Below the pieces are notes generated by a model. The model ran no database searches and was not told the DNA's origin. It saw nothing but the letters and a program-made list of their open reading frames with translations. The position numbers were made by a program, and so were the translations under genes. A stretch of 64,000 nucleotides of DNA from Gemmiger_A avium (GTDB lineage Bacteria; Bacillota; Clostridia; Oscillospirales; Ruminococcaceae), in contig DXFE01000037.1 of assembly GCA_019114585.1 (NCBI GenBank), forward strand, positions 20,246-84,245. Reading direction: 5' to 3'. Positions within the stretch are counted from its first letter, which is position 1, and each line of letters begins with the position of its first letter. This document shows positions 42,467 through 50,945 of the stretch, one piece after another.

Positions 42467-43847
42467 GGACAAAATCCCGGTTCATGAAGCGGGTATGGGC
42501 GCCATCCCAGCCCAGCGGCACCCGGTCGGTGGAGCCGTGACGGTTCTTGGCCACGATGCAGTAGGCGGTGTCCGCGTCCACCTGGGTATCGCTGCCGGAG
42601 GTGGAGGCGTAGTAGCCCTCCCGGTAGAGCATGAGCACGATGTCGGCGTCCTGCTCGATAGAACCGGAGTCACGCAGGTCGGACAGCTGGGGCTGATGAT
42701 CGGCGCGGCCGCTCTTTTCGGTGGCACGGCTCAGCTGGGACAGGGCGATGACCGGCACGTTCAGCTCCTTGGCCATGATCTTCAGGTTTCGGGTGATCTC
42801 GCTGATTTCCTGCACACGGTTTTCGGTGCGCTTGCCGGTGCTCATCAGCTGCAGGTAGTCGATGACGATCAGGCCGATGGGCGCGCGGGAGGTATCCCGG
42901 TTGATCTGGCGGATCTTGGCCTTGATCTCCGGGATGGTGATGTTGGAGGTGTCGTCCATAAAGATGGGCACATCGTGAAGCAGCTCGGTTACATGGACCA
43001 GGTCCTGCCAGTCGGAACTGGTCAGGGCGCCGGTACGGAACGCCTGGCTGCCGATGCCCGCCTCGGAGGACAGGATACGGCTGACGATCTGGTCCTTGCC
43101 CATTTCCAGGCTGAAGATGGCCACCGGGATTTTCTGGCGCTTGGCCACGTTGGTGGCGATGTTCAGCGCAAAGCTGGTTTTGCCCATACCGGGACGGGCG
43201 GCCAGGATGATCAGGTCCGACCGGCCCAACCCGCCGCTGAGCAGTTCATCCAGGCCGGTAAAGCCGGTGGGGATGCCCGCGTACTTGCTGCGGTTGGGGC
43301 CGGACAGCTGCTGCAGGCTGATCAGGGTGTCCACCACCACATCGTTCATCTGGGTCAGGCCGGTCTGGCCGCGGCCCGAACGGATCTCGTACAGCCGCTG
43401 CTCGGCATTTTCCAGCAGCAGATCCGCGTCGCTTTCCTCGTTGCTCTGCTCCAGGATGCTCTGGGCAGCCAGCATCAGCTGGCGAACCCGGTATTTCTCC
43501 TCTACGATGCGGGCGTAGGCCTTTACATTGCTGACCGAGGGCACCGTCTCGGCGATGCTGGTCAGGTACTGCACCGCCGCGTCCGGGCTTTCAAAAGCCC
43601 CGCTGGCGCTGACCGCCTCCTGCAGGGTGACGAAGTCCAGCGAATAACCCGCAGTGTACAGCCGCAGCATCTGGGAGAAAATCTCCCCGTTGCTGCGCTG
43701 GTAGAACATTTCCGGGCGCAGGATCTCCACCAGATCAGCCAGAACGCCCGGTTCCAGCAGCACGGCGCCCAGCACCGACTGCTCCGCCCGCAGATTATAG
43801 GGCAGGGACAGGCCCATGCTTTCCAGATTCAAGCTTACATCTTTCAT
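42453..43847 (-). CDS. dnaB: Replicative DNA helicase DnaB
   Basis: 464 residues. The N-terminal domain is LPYNLRAEQSVLGAVL to about residue 150. The RecA-like core has Walker A ARPGMGKTSFALN, Walker B-type IVIDYLQLM and the late QLSDLRDSGSIEQDADIV. It is the hexameric fork helicase. It follows rplI at a gap of about 95 bp that contains a GC-rich hairpin; the ribosome site is weak. Confidence 0.97.
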   Translation of the reverse strand: MKDVSLNLESMGLSLPYNLRAEQSVLGAVLLEPGVLADLVEILRPEMFYQRSNGEIFSQMLRLYTAGYSLDFVTLQEAVSASGAFESPDAAVQYLTSIAETVPSVSNVKAYARIVEEKYRVRQLMLAAQSILEQSNEESDADLLLENAEQRLYEIRSGRGQTGLTQMNDVVVDTLISLQQLSGPNRSKYAGIPTGFTGLDELLSGGLGRSDLIILAARPGMGKTSFALNIATNVAKRQKIPVAIFSLEMGKDQIVSRILSSEAGIGSQAFRTGALTSSDWQDLVHVTELLHDVPIFMDDTSNITIPEIKAKIRQINRDTSRAPIGLIVIDYLQLMSTGKRTENRVQEISEITRNLKIMAKELNVPVIALSQLSRATEKSGRADHQPQLSDLRDSGSIEQDADIVLMLYREGYYASTSGSDTQVDADTAYCIVAKNRHGSTDRVPLGWDGAHTRFMNRDFVHEYN

Positions 43848-43889
43848 GGTTCACGCGCTCTTTTCCGGCCCGGCGGGCCACAGGATAAA

Positions 43890-43917
43890 CGGCGCGGAGC
43901 AATCTTGCCCCGCGCCG
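43890..43917 (-). other. GC-rich hairpin between rplI and dnaB
   Basis: The arms cggcgcgg (43890-43897) and ccgcgccg (43910-43917) are perfect over 8 bp and have no adjacent U-run. It may stabilise the rplI message or attenuate into dnaB; its role is unknown. Confidence 0.4.
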
Positions 43918-43942
43918 GCGGTATGTGTTGGTATGAGAGGGG

Positions 43943-44389
43943 TTACAGTTCCTCCACCTTGACCTTAAAGGTGGCGCTGACCCCGGCATGCAGTTTGATG
44001 ACCGCGGTAAAGGTGCCGAAGTCCTTGATATCCCGCTCCAGTTCCACCTTACGCTTGTCGATATCGGCGCCCACCACCTTGGCCAGGCCATCGGCCACGT
44101 CCTTGGCGGTGATCTTGCCGAACAGACGGCCGGATGCGCCGCCCTTGGCTTTCAGGGTCACGGTTTTGCCCTCCACCTTGGCGGCCATAGCCTGGGCCTG
44201 GGCCAGCGCCTCGGCGGCGTGATGGGCCTGGGCCTCGCTCTTGGTGCGGGCCACGTTCAGCGCGCCCGCGTCGGCCGCGGCAGCCAGGCCGCGGGGGAAC
44301 AGGAAGTTGCGGGCGTAACCGTCCGAAACCTCATGAATCTCGTCCTTTTTGCCGATGTTCTTTACGTCCTGTTTGAGAATGACCTTCAT
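43943..44389 (-). CDS. rplI: 50S ribosomal protein L9
   Basis: 148 residues, normal length. The N-terminal MKVILKQDVKNIGKKDEIHEVSDGYARNFL is the L9 signature, followed by the long connecting helix and the C-terminal rRNA-binding domain (GRLFGKITAKDVADGL). The start follows AAGGAGT. gdpP-rplI-dnaB is a conserved Firmicute order. Confidence 0.97.
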   Translation of the reverse strand: MKVILKQDVKNIGKKDEIHEVSDGYARNFLFPRGLAAAADAGALNVARTKSEAQAHHAAEALAQAQAMAAKVEGKTVTLKAKGGASGRLFGKITAKDVADGLAKVVGADIDKRKVELERDIKDFGTFTAVIKLHAGVSATFKVKVEEL

Positions 44390-44406
44390 GTTGACTCCTT
44401 CTTTCC

Positions 44407-44426
44407 GTCCCGGAAATTTCCGGGAC
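44407..44426 (-). repeat. Perfect 20-bp palindrome between gdpP and rplI
   Basis: Arms gtcccggaaa and tttccgggac. On the minus strand it sits directly before the rplI ribosome site and is followed by GGAAAGAAGGAG rather than by U, so it is not an obvious terminator in the operon direction. On the plus strand a T-run follows. Confidence 0.5.
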
Positions 44427-44431
44427 CGGGA

Positions 44432-46396
44432 TTATTTTTTCGCTTTTTTCTCCTGATCAGCCCGGAAGGCATCCACCGCGCTGATCAGCAGTTCCCGGGC
44501 GCGCTGGGCGCTGCAATCTTTCAGCTGGGCCCCGGCCATGGTCAGATGACCGCCGCCGCCCAGGGATTCCATAATGACCTGCACGTTCACCTCGCCCATG
44601 CTGCGGGCCGAGATGTTCACGCCGCCGTTCTTTTCCACCGCCACAAAGCTGGCGGCAACCCCCTCGATACCCAGCAGGTCGTTGGCGGCCTGGGGCACCA
44701 CCACCGCCAGCCCGGGGGCCAGCGGGCCGCACACCGAGATGGCGCAGCCCTTGTGGATCACGGCGTTTTCCACCAGCGAGGCCTTGGCGGCGTATTCCTC
44801 CATGCTGCTGGCAAACAGCCGCTTGACCTCCTCGGTCTGGGCGCCCATCTGCCGCAGGTAGGCCGCGGCCTCAAAGGTGCGCACGCCGGTATGCAGCGCG
44901 AAGTTGCGGGTATCCAGCATAATGCCGGCCAGCAGGGCTTCCGCTTCCAGCGGGGTGGGTTTGTCCTCCCGGGTGCCCACGTACTGGAGCATCTCGCTGA
45001 CCAGCTCGCTGGCGGAGGAGGCATAGGGCTCATGGCAGAGCACCACAGGGTTTTCAATGTAGCCCATCGTCTTGCGATGGTGGTCGATCACCGCCACATG
45101 ACGGCACCGCTCGTAGATTTCCCGGCTTTCCAGCAGGTGGGTCAGGTAGGTGTCCACCACCACCAGCAGGGTATCCTTGGTGATGGTGTCCAGCACGTCC
45201 TCCGGTTCGGTGAAGTCATCCCCGAAGCCGGCATCCCTGAACCGGCGCAGCAGCGGCCCGGCCAGGGTGGCCCCGCTGCGCACCGCGATGATGGCGGGCA
45301 CATCCATGATCTTGCAGATCCGCAGCACGCCGATGGCCGCGCCCACGCAGTCCAGATCGCTCATCTTGTGGCCCATGATGATGACGCTGTCGCTCTGGCG
45401 GATCATATCAGCCAGGGCGGTGGCCAGGATGCGGTTCTTGACCTTGCTGCGCTTTTCAATACTGCGGGATACCCCGCCGTAGAATTCAAATCCATCCCTT
45501 GTCTTGACGGCCACCTGGTCGCCGCCCCGGCCCAGGGCCATATCCAGGGACTGCTGGGCCATTTCCTGACATTCCGCCAGGGTGGCCCCGCCCCGGCCCA
45601 CGCCGGCGGACAGGGTGATGGTCTGGCTGTCGTCCAGCGCGCGGATCTGGTCCAGCAGGCTGAACTTACCGGCCACCATCTGCTGCATATGCCGCTCTTC
45701 CACCACGGCGATATAGCGGCCTGCGCTCAGGCGGCGCAGGAAACCGGAGGTCTGACCGAAATACTGCTCCAGCGTGCGGTTGACCCCCTCCATCAGGCGG
45801 GCTTTCTCCGAGTCCTTCATGCCGTTGAAGAGGATGTCGTAGCCGTCCACCTCCAGCAGCATATAGGCCGGGCGGCTGGCGGCGTACTCGGCGGCGGTGG
45901 CCCGCAGTTCGGTCAGCTCCACCAGGAACACTACCCACACGCCGCTTTTCTCCGACGCGCCGGAGGCATAAGCGTTGAAACGGCGCTCCCCTATCGTCAG
46001 ATCCTGCCCCTCGGGGCGGGCGGCGGCGGTCAGATCCAGGCCGGGCAGCAGCTGCTGCACCGGCGCCAGCAGACTGCCGGGGCCGATCGCCTCCTCAAAG
46101 TGGGGGTTGCACCAGAGCAGCGCGCCGCCCTGCAGCACCAGCGCGGGCAGCGGCATGGCCGCCAGCGAAGCCTGTATGCCGCCGGGAGCGGATATTTCGC
46201 CGCCCACATACCGGGCCACCCGGCGGCGCAGACGGCGCGCGCCGAAGGCTGCCAGCACCAGGATCAGCACCAGCGCCAGCCCTGCCGGGATCAGCAGCAG
46301 AGGCTCCACAAAGACCAGCAGCGCCAGCAGCGCGGCACAGAGCGCGGCCAGCACCGCCAACAGGATCTCCAGTTGAAGTCGGGGATTGCGTTTCAT
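44432..46396 (-). CDS. gdpP: Cyclic-di-AMP phosphodiesterase GdpP
   Basis: 654 residues. Two N-terminal membrane segments (about 10-28 and 33-52) are followed by a PAS-like domain (about 80-155) and a degenerate GGDEF domain (about 165-290, LSAGRYIAVVEER replacing GGDEF). The DHH-DHHA1 phosphodiesterase comes last (GHKMSDLDCVGAAIG, VIDHHRK, then GGGGHLTMAGAQL). It hydrolyses c-di-AMP. The start follows GAGGAG. Second gene of the rnj-led operon. Confidence 0.95.
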   Translation of the reverse strand: MKRNPRLQLEILLAVLAALCAALLALLVFVEPLLLIPAGLALVLILVLAAFGARRLRRRVARYVGGEISAPGGIQASLAAMPLPALVLQGGALLWCNPHFEEAIGPGSLLAPVQQLLPGLDLTAAARPEGQDLTIGERRFNAYASGASEKSGVWVVFLVELTELRATAAEYAASRPAYMLLEVDGYDILFNGMKDSEKARLMEGVNRTLEQYFGQTSGFLRRLSAGRYIAVVEERHMQQMVAGKFSLLDQIRALDDSQTITLSAGVGRGGATLAECQEMAQQSLDMALGRGGDQVAVKTRDGFEFYGGVSRSIEKRSKVKNRILATALADMIRQSDSVIIMGHKMSDLDCVGAAIGVLRICKIMDVPAIIAVRSGATLAGPLLRRFRDAGFGDDFTEPEDVLDTITKDTLLVVVDTYLTHLLESREIYERCRHVAVIDHHRKTMGYIENPVVLCHEPYASSASELVSEMLQYVGTREDKPTPLEAEALLAGIMLDTRNFALHTGVRTFEAAAYLRQMGAQTEEVKRLFASSMEEYAAKASLVENAVIHKGCAISVCGPLAPGLAVVVPQAANDLLGIEGVAASFVAVEKNGGVNISARSMGEVNVQVIMESLGGGGHLTMAGAQLKDCSAQRARELLISAVDAFRADQEKKAKK

Positions 46397-46410
46397 GGTT
46401 TTCTCCTCAG

Positions 46411-46433
46411 TACGGCGGCGGGCGGCCGCCGTA
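46411..46433 (-). other. GC-rich hairpin between rnj and gdpP
   Basis: The arms tacggcgg (46411-46418) and ccgccgta (46426-46433) with a 7-nt loop lie just before the gdpP ribosome site. No U-run is present. It is one of several intercistronic hairpins in this operon. Confidence 0.4.
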
Positions 46434-46460
46434 TCGCCGCGCACAGGGCGCGGCTGCAGT

Positions 46461-48356
46461 TTACACTTCCATCAGGATGGGCAGGATCATCGGGCTGCGC
46501 TTGGTCTTGCGGTAGATATAGGCGCTGAGCGATTCCCGCACACGGGTCTTGACGCTGTTCCAGTCGTGCATATGGTAATCGGCGGCGCACTTGTCAAACA
46601 CCGCCTGCACCACACGGCGGGCTTCGTCCATAAGCTCCTCGCTCTCCCGCACGTAGACAAAGCCGCGGCTGACCAGATCCGGCCCGGCCAGCACCTGGCC
46701 GGTCTTGTTGTCCACCGTAGCCACCACGATGACCAGACCGTCCTGGGACAGGTGGCGGCGGTCCCGCAGCACCACATTGCCCACGTCGCCCACGCCCAGG
46801 CCGTCCACCATGACCGCGCCGGCCTGCACCGGCTCGCCCAGGGTCATGGCGTCCCGGGACAGGTTGATGCTGTCGCCGTTGGCGGCGATCAGGATGTTCT
46901 TTTCCGGAATGCCCAGCTTCATGGCGGTCAGCGCATGCTTTTTCAGCTGCTTGTACTCGCCGTGCACCGGCAGGAAGTACTGGGGATTGGCCAGGGTGAG
47001 CATGAGTTTCTGCTCCTCCTGGCAGGCGTGGCCGGACACATGCACATCGTACATGGATTCGTATATGACCTCAGCGCCCAGGCTCAGCAGGCCGTTGACC
47101 ACCTTGGTGACCATCTTTTCGTTGCCGGGAATGGGGTTGGCGCTGATGATGATGAAGTCCCCGGGGCCTACCCGCACATTGCGGTGGCTGCTGCCGGCCA
47201 TGCGGGACAGCGCGCTCAGCGGCTCGCCCTGGCTGCCGGTGGTGATCAGCACGATCTTCTCCGGCGGGTACCGGTTGATCATCTCCAGATCAATGAGCAC
47301 CCCTTCCGGCGCGTGCAGGTAGCCCAGTTCCAGCGCCATCTGGGTGTTGTTGGCCATGCTGCGGCCGGACACCGCTACCTTGCGGCCGTTCTCCACCGCC
47401 AGATCGATCATCTGCTGGATGCGGTAGAGGTTGGAAGCAAAGGTGGCAATGATAATGCGCTGCTTGGCAGCCTGGCGGAACAGGTTGCTGACGCTTTCGG
47501 CCACCTTGTGCTCGGTGGCGGTGAAGCCCGGGCGCTCCGCGTTGGTGGAGTCGCTCAGCAGTGCCAGCACGCCACGGCGGCCGTACTCGGCAATGGTGGT
47601 CAGATCGGTGGGGCCGCCGGTAAGCGGGGTGTAGTCGATCTTGAAGTCGCCGGTCTGGATCACGATACCGGCGGGACACTCGATGGCGAACGCCACCGCG
47701 TCCGGAATGGAGTGGTTCACATGGATGGGCTCAATCGTAAAGCAGCCCAGCTTGAACTTGTTCTTGGGGGCGATCTCCACAAATTTGGTGCTGCCCAGCA
47801 GGCCGTGCTCTTCCAGCTTGTTCTTGATCAGACCAATGGTGAGCCGGGTGGCGTAGATGGGCAGATTCACCTGCCGCAGCAGATAGGGCAGGCTGCCGAT
47901 GTGGTCCTCATGGCCGTGGCTGATGATCACGCCCTTGATCCGGTCCTTATTCTGCACCACATAGGTGAAATCGGGGATGACCAGGTCGATGCCGAACATC
48001 TCGCTGTCCGGGAAGACCAGGCCGCAGTCCACCAGCAGCATATCCCCCTCGCACTCATAGAGGGTGATGTTCTTGCCCACTTCGCCCAGGCCGCCCAGGG
48101 GGATGATCCGCATCCCGGGAGCGGCGGCGTTGCGGCGGGCCGGATTGCGGCGCCGGTTGTTCGGCCGGGGATCGGCCTGCGGGGCCAATGCCGCCGGCGC
48201 GGGGGCCGCCAGGGCCGCGGTGTTCTTGGGTTTGGACGTGCGGGGACGGTGACCGCCGCCTTCCTGCGGGGCTTTCGCCGCGGGGCGGCGGGCCGGGGCG
48301 CGGCGGGTGGATTTTTTCTCCGGTACAGGGCTTGTTTGCTTCTCTGTTTGTGCCAT
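46461..48356 (-). CDS. rnj: Ribonuclease J
   Basis: 631 residues. A basic, Ala/Pro/Arg-rich, probably disordered N-terminal extension (1-80) precedes the metallo-beta-lactamase core. That core has MRIIPLGGLGEVGKN and the zinc motif HGHEDHIG (147-154). Beta-CASP motifs follow (VSGRSMANNTQMA, LITTGSQGEPLSALSRMA). It has 5'-exonuclease and endonuclease activity in mRNA decay and rRNA maturation. GGAGG precedes the ATG. The gene has a leader of about 210 nt and a near-consensus promoter, and it heads the long leftward operon. Confidence 0.95.
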   Translation of the reverse strand: MAQTEKQTSPVPEKKSTRRAPARRPAAKAPQEGGGHRPRTSKPKNTAALAAPAPAALAPQADPRPNNRRRNPARRNAAAPGMRIIPLGGLGEVGKNITLYECEGDMLLVDCGLVFPDSEMFGIDLVIPDFTYVVQNKDRIKGVIISHGHEDHIGSLPYLLRQVNLPIYATRLTIGLIKNKLEEHGLLGSTKFVEIAPKNKFKLGCFTIEPIHVNHSIPDAVAFAIECPAGIVIQTGDFKIDYTPLTGGPTDLTTIAEYGRRGVLALLSDSTNAERPGFTATEHKVAESVSNLFRQAAKQRIIIATFASNLYRIQQMIDLAVENGRKVAVSGRSMANNTQMALELGYLHAPEGVLIDLEMINRYPPEKIVLITTGSQGEPLSALSRMAGSSHRNVRVGPGDFIIISANPIPGNEKMVTKVVNGLLSLGAEVIYESMYDVHVSGHACQEEQKLMLTLANPQYFLPVHGEYKQLKKHALTAMKLGIPEKNILIAANGDSINLSRDAMTLGEPVQAGAVMVDGLGVGDVGNVVLRDRRHLSQDGLVIVVATVDNKTGQVLAGPDLVSRGFVYVRESEELMDEARRVVQAVFDKCAADYHMHDWNSVKTRVRESLSAYIYRKTKRSPMILPILMEV

Positions 48357-48567
48357 ACTACCTCCATATTGATACGCGTACCAGAGCCCGCCGCACGCTT
48401 GCTGCAGCCGACCCGGTACCGAGATGTGTGTTGCGGCTTTGTGCCGCTATCCTTACCGGCAAGCCCCTTCCGGGCCGCCATAAGTATCCGTTTTCGTATA
48501 CGAGCACGGTGAGTCCATTGAAAAATGCAACCCAGGCTCTGCGCGATGACAACGTACACCTAAAGAT
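48357..48567 (-). other. Long 5' leader of the rnj operon (386-bp intergenic region)
   Basis: The space between rnj and rnhA holds two divergent promoters and this leader of about 210 nt. The leader can form local hairpins such as gcggc-acaaa-gccgc. It also contains an open 64-codon frame (48358-48552, TTG start) that stops directly before the rnj ATG. No riboswitch class is recognised. Confidence 0.5.
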
Positions 48568-48573
48568 GATTTT

Positions 48574-48602
48574 ATTATAAGTCCCCCTACAGGCTTTGTC
48601 AA
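48574..48602 (-). promoter_or_regulatory. Near-consensus promoter of the rnj operon
   Basis: On the minus strand, a perfect TTGACA (48597-48602), 17-bp spacer and perfect TATAAT (48574-48579). Confidence 0.88.
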
Positions 48603-48657
48603 TTCGCCCCGTCCGGGGACAGTTTCGCCCAAAACTGCCGCCGGTAATCGCCGGGCC

Positions 48658-48686
48658 TTGCCCCGGCCGGGCAAAACCTATATAAT
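48658..48686 (+). promoter_or_regulatory. Promoter of rnhA
   Basis: TTGCCC (48658-48663), a 17-bp spacer and TATAAT (48681-48686), about 57 bp before the start codon. Confidence 0.65.
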
Positions 48687-48742
48687 AATACAGAATATAA
48701 GCGGGCCGCGGCGCCCGGCTACATCATCGCAAAGGAGACGCC

Positions 48743-49192
48743 ATGAAACAGATCGAGATCTTTACCGACGGGGCCTGCAGCGGCAACCCCGGCCCGGGCG
48801 GCTGGGGCGCGGTGCTGCGCTACCGGGGTGTGGAAAAGGAGCTGAGCGGCGGCGAAGCCCAGACCACCAACAACCGCATGGAGCTGACTGCCCTGATCGA
48901 GGCGCTGGCGGTGCTCAAGGAGCCCTGCGAGATCACCCTGTGCAGCGACAGCAAGTATGTGATCGACGGGCTGCAGAAGGGCTGGGCCAAGGGCTGGAAG
49001 GCCCGGGGCTGGAAAAAGGCGGACAAATCCCCTGCCCTGAACCCGGATCTGTGGGACCGGCTGCTGACCCTGGCCGAGCCCCATACCATCCATTACCAGT
49101 GGATCAAAGGCCATGCCGGGCACCCGGAGAACGAGCGGTGCGACCGGATGGCGGTGGAACAGAGCCGCCGCTATGGCGGCCGGCAGGGCTGA
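48743..49192 (+). CDS. rnhA: Ribonuclease HI
   Basis: 149 residues. It has FTDGACSGNPGPGGWG, the catalytic Glu in NNRMELTALIEAL, the Asp in CSDSKYVIDGL and the final NERCDRMA, i.e. the D-E-D-D carboxylates. It degrades the RNA of RNA-DNA hybrids. The start has AAAGGAG. Confidence 0.96.
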   Translation: MKQIEIFTDGACSGNPGPGGWGAVLRYRGVEKELSGGEAQTTNNRMELTALIEALAVLKEPCEITLCSDSKYVIDGLQKGWAKGWKARGWKKADKSPALNPDLWDRLLTLAEPHTIHYQWIKGHAGHPENERCDRMAVEQSRRYGGRQG

Positions 49193-49215
49193 ACCGGGCA
49201 TTTTGCGCCGGGGTA

Positions 49216-49244
49216 TTGCAATTTACACCAAAATGGTATATATT
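49216..49244 (+). promoter_or_regulatory. Candidate promoter of the nifS-nifU-mnmA operon
   Basis: TTGCAA (49216-49221), a 17-bp spacer and TATATT (49239-49244), about 57 bp before the nifS start. Confidence 0.5.
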
Positions 49245-49300
49245 AAGTGCAGCGGAGGCAGCGTGCCGCCCGCAATCCAAGCAAGGCAAGGTGACAATCG

Positions 49301-50473
49301 ATGGATCATATCGTTTATTTAGACAACGCCGCCACCACCCCGGTGGACCCGCAGGTGGTGCAGGCAATGCTGCCTGTGCTGACCGGCCCGGGCGGCAACC
49401 CCAGCAGCCACTACAGCATTGGCTATGAAGCCAAAGAGCAGATCGACACCGCCCGCGCCCAGGTAGCCGCGGCACTGGGCTGCCTGCCCGGGGAGGTTTA
49501 TTTCACCGGCGGCGGTTCCGAGGCGGACAACTGGGCCATCAAGGGCACAGCCCGCAAGCTGGCCCGGCAGGGCAAAAAGCACCTGATCACCAGTGCCTTT
49601 GAGCATCACGCGGTGGTGCACGCCATGCAGGCGCTGGAGAAGGACGGTTTTGAGGTGACCTGGCTGCCGGTAACGGCCGACGGGTTTGTGCGGCCCGAGG
49701 ATGTGGCCACGGCCATCCGGCCGGACACCGCGCTGGTGAGCGTGATGCTGGCCAACAACGAGATCGGCACCATCCAGCCGATTCAGGAGATCGCCGCCAT
49801 CTGCCGGGAGAAAAAGGTGCTCTGCCACACCGACGCGGTGCAGGCGGTGGGCGCCATCCCGGTGAATGTAAAAGAGCTGGGGGTGGACATGCTCAGCCTG
49901 AGCGGCCACAAATTCAATGGTCCCAAGGGCGTGGGCGCTTTGTATATCCGGCGGGGCGTTCTGCCGGATAACCTGATCGACGGGGGCGGGCAGGAATCCC
50001 GCCGCCGGGCCGGCACCGAAAATGTGGCCGGTATCGTGGGGCTGGGCGCTGCCATTGAACTGGCGGTGGGCCACCTGGAGGAAAAGCAGGCCCATCTGGT
50101 TGCGCTGCGGGATTATGTGATCGGCCGTGTGCTGGCCAACATCCCCGAGACCCGGCTGAACGGCGACGCGAAAAACCGCCTGCCCGGCAACGCGAACATC
50201 AGCTTTGCGGGCCTGGAGGGCGAGACCATCCTGCTGGATCTGGACATGCGGGGCATCTGTGCCTCCACCGGGTCGGCCTGCAACAGCGACAGCCTGGACC
50301 CCAGCCATGTGCTGCTGGCCATCGGGCTGCCCCACGAGGCCGCCCACGGCACCATGCGGTTCAGCTTCGGGCCGCAGAATACAATGGAAGACGCGGAATA
50401 TTTGTGCAGCGTGCTGGAGGAGATCATCCCCCTGCGCCGGGCCATGAGCCCGGTGTGGAAGCCGCTGGCGTGA
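49301..50473 (+). CDS. nifS: Cysteine desulfurase (NifS/IscS family)
   Basis: 390 residues, PLP enzyme. The PLP lysine is K204 (SGHKFNGPKG). The persulfide Cys327 is in STGSACNSD, on a short loop. HTDAVQAVG and the N-terminal YLDNAATTPVDP are present. It takes sulfur from cysteine for the NifU scaffold and MnmA encoded next to it. Confidence 0.96.
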   Translation: MDHIVYLDNAATTPVDPQVVQAMLPVLTGPGGNPSSHYSIGYEAKEQIDTARAQVAAALGCLPGEVYFTGGGSEADNWAIKGTARKLARQGKKHLITSAFEHHAVVHAMQALEKDGFEVTWLPVTADGFVRPEDVATAIRPDTALVSVMLANNEIGTIQPIQEIAAICREKKVLCHTDAVQAVGAIPVNVKELGVDMLSLSGHKFNGPKGVGALYIRRGVLPDNLIDGGGQESRRRAGTENVAGIVGLGAAIELAVGHLEEKQAHLVALRDYVIGRVLANIPETRLNGDAKNRLPGNANISFAGLEGETILLDLDMRGICASTGSACNSDSLDPSHVLLAIGLPHEAAHGTMRFSFGPQNTMEDAEYLCSVLEEIIPLRRAMSPVWKPLA

Positions 50474-50498
50474 TATAAGGAACAGGAGGCACAAAACC

Positions 50499-50945
50499 AT
50501 GGGAATGTACAGTGAAAAGGTAATGGATCATTTTGCCCATCCCCGCAATGTGGGGGAAATGCCCGACGCCAACGGCGTGGGCGAGGTGGGCAACGCCAAA
50601 TGCGGCGACATCATGCGGATGTACCTGAAGATTGAGGACGGCCGCATTGTGGACGTGAAGTTCATGACCTTCGGCTGCGGGGCGGCCATCGCCACCAGCA
50701 GCATGGCCACCGAGCTGATCAAGGGCCGCACCATTGAGGAGGCCCTGGGCCTGACCAACAAGGCCGTTGTGGAGGCGCTGGACGGTCTGCCGCCGGTCAA
50801 GGTGCACTGCAGCGTGCTGGCTGAACAGGCCGTGAAGGCCGCTCTGAGCGATTACTACCGCCGCCAGGGGGTAGACCCGGAGCCCATCGTGGGCAAGCTG
50901 ACCGAGGACTGCCACGCCTGCGAAGGGGGTAGCTGCGGTGTCTGA
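50499..50945 (+). CDS. nifU: Fe-S cluster assembly scaffold, NifU/IscU N-terminal type
   Basis: 148 residues, GGAGG start. The three scaffold cysteines and Asp are visible: GNAKCGD, FGCGAAIATSS and KVHCSVLAE. An extra C-terminal tail with three cysteines (CHACEGGSC) is typical of many clostridial versions. It overlaps mnmA by 8 bp. Confidence 0.95.
   Translation: MGMYSEKVMDHFAHPRNVGEMPDANGVGEVGNAKCGDIMRMYLKIEDGRIVDVKFMTFGCGAAIATSSMATELIKGRTIEEALGLTNKAVVEALDGLPPVKVHCSVLAEQAVKAALSDYYRRQGVDPEPIVGKLTEDCHACEGGSCGV

Noticed and set aside
43988..48512. Long plus-strand open frames of 846 and 708 codons
   Set aside because: They are antisense to gdpP and rnj, whose catalytic motifs are on the minus strand.
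48358..48552. 64-codon frame in the rnj leader as a gene
   Set aside because: It starts with TTG and has no good ribosome site or recognised composition. It is kept only as a possible leader peptide in a finding.
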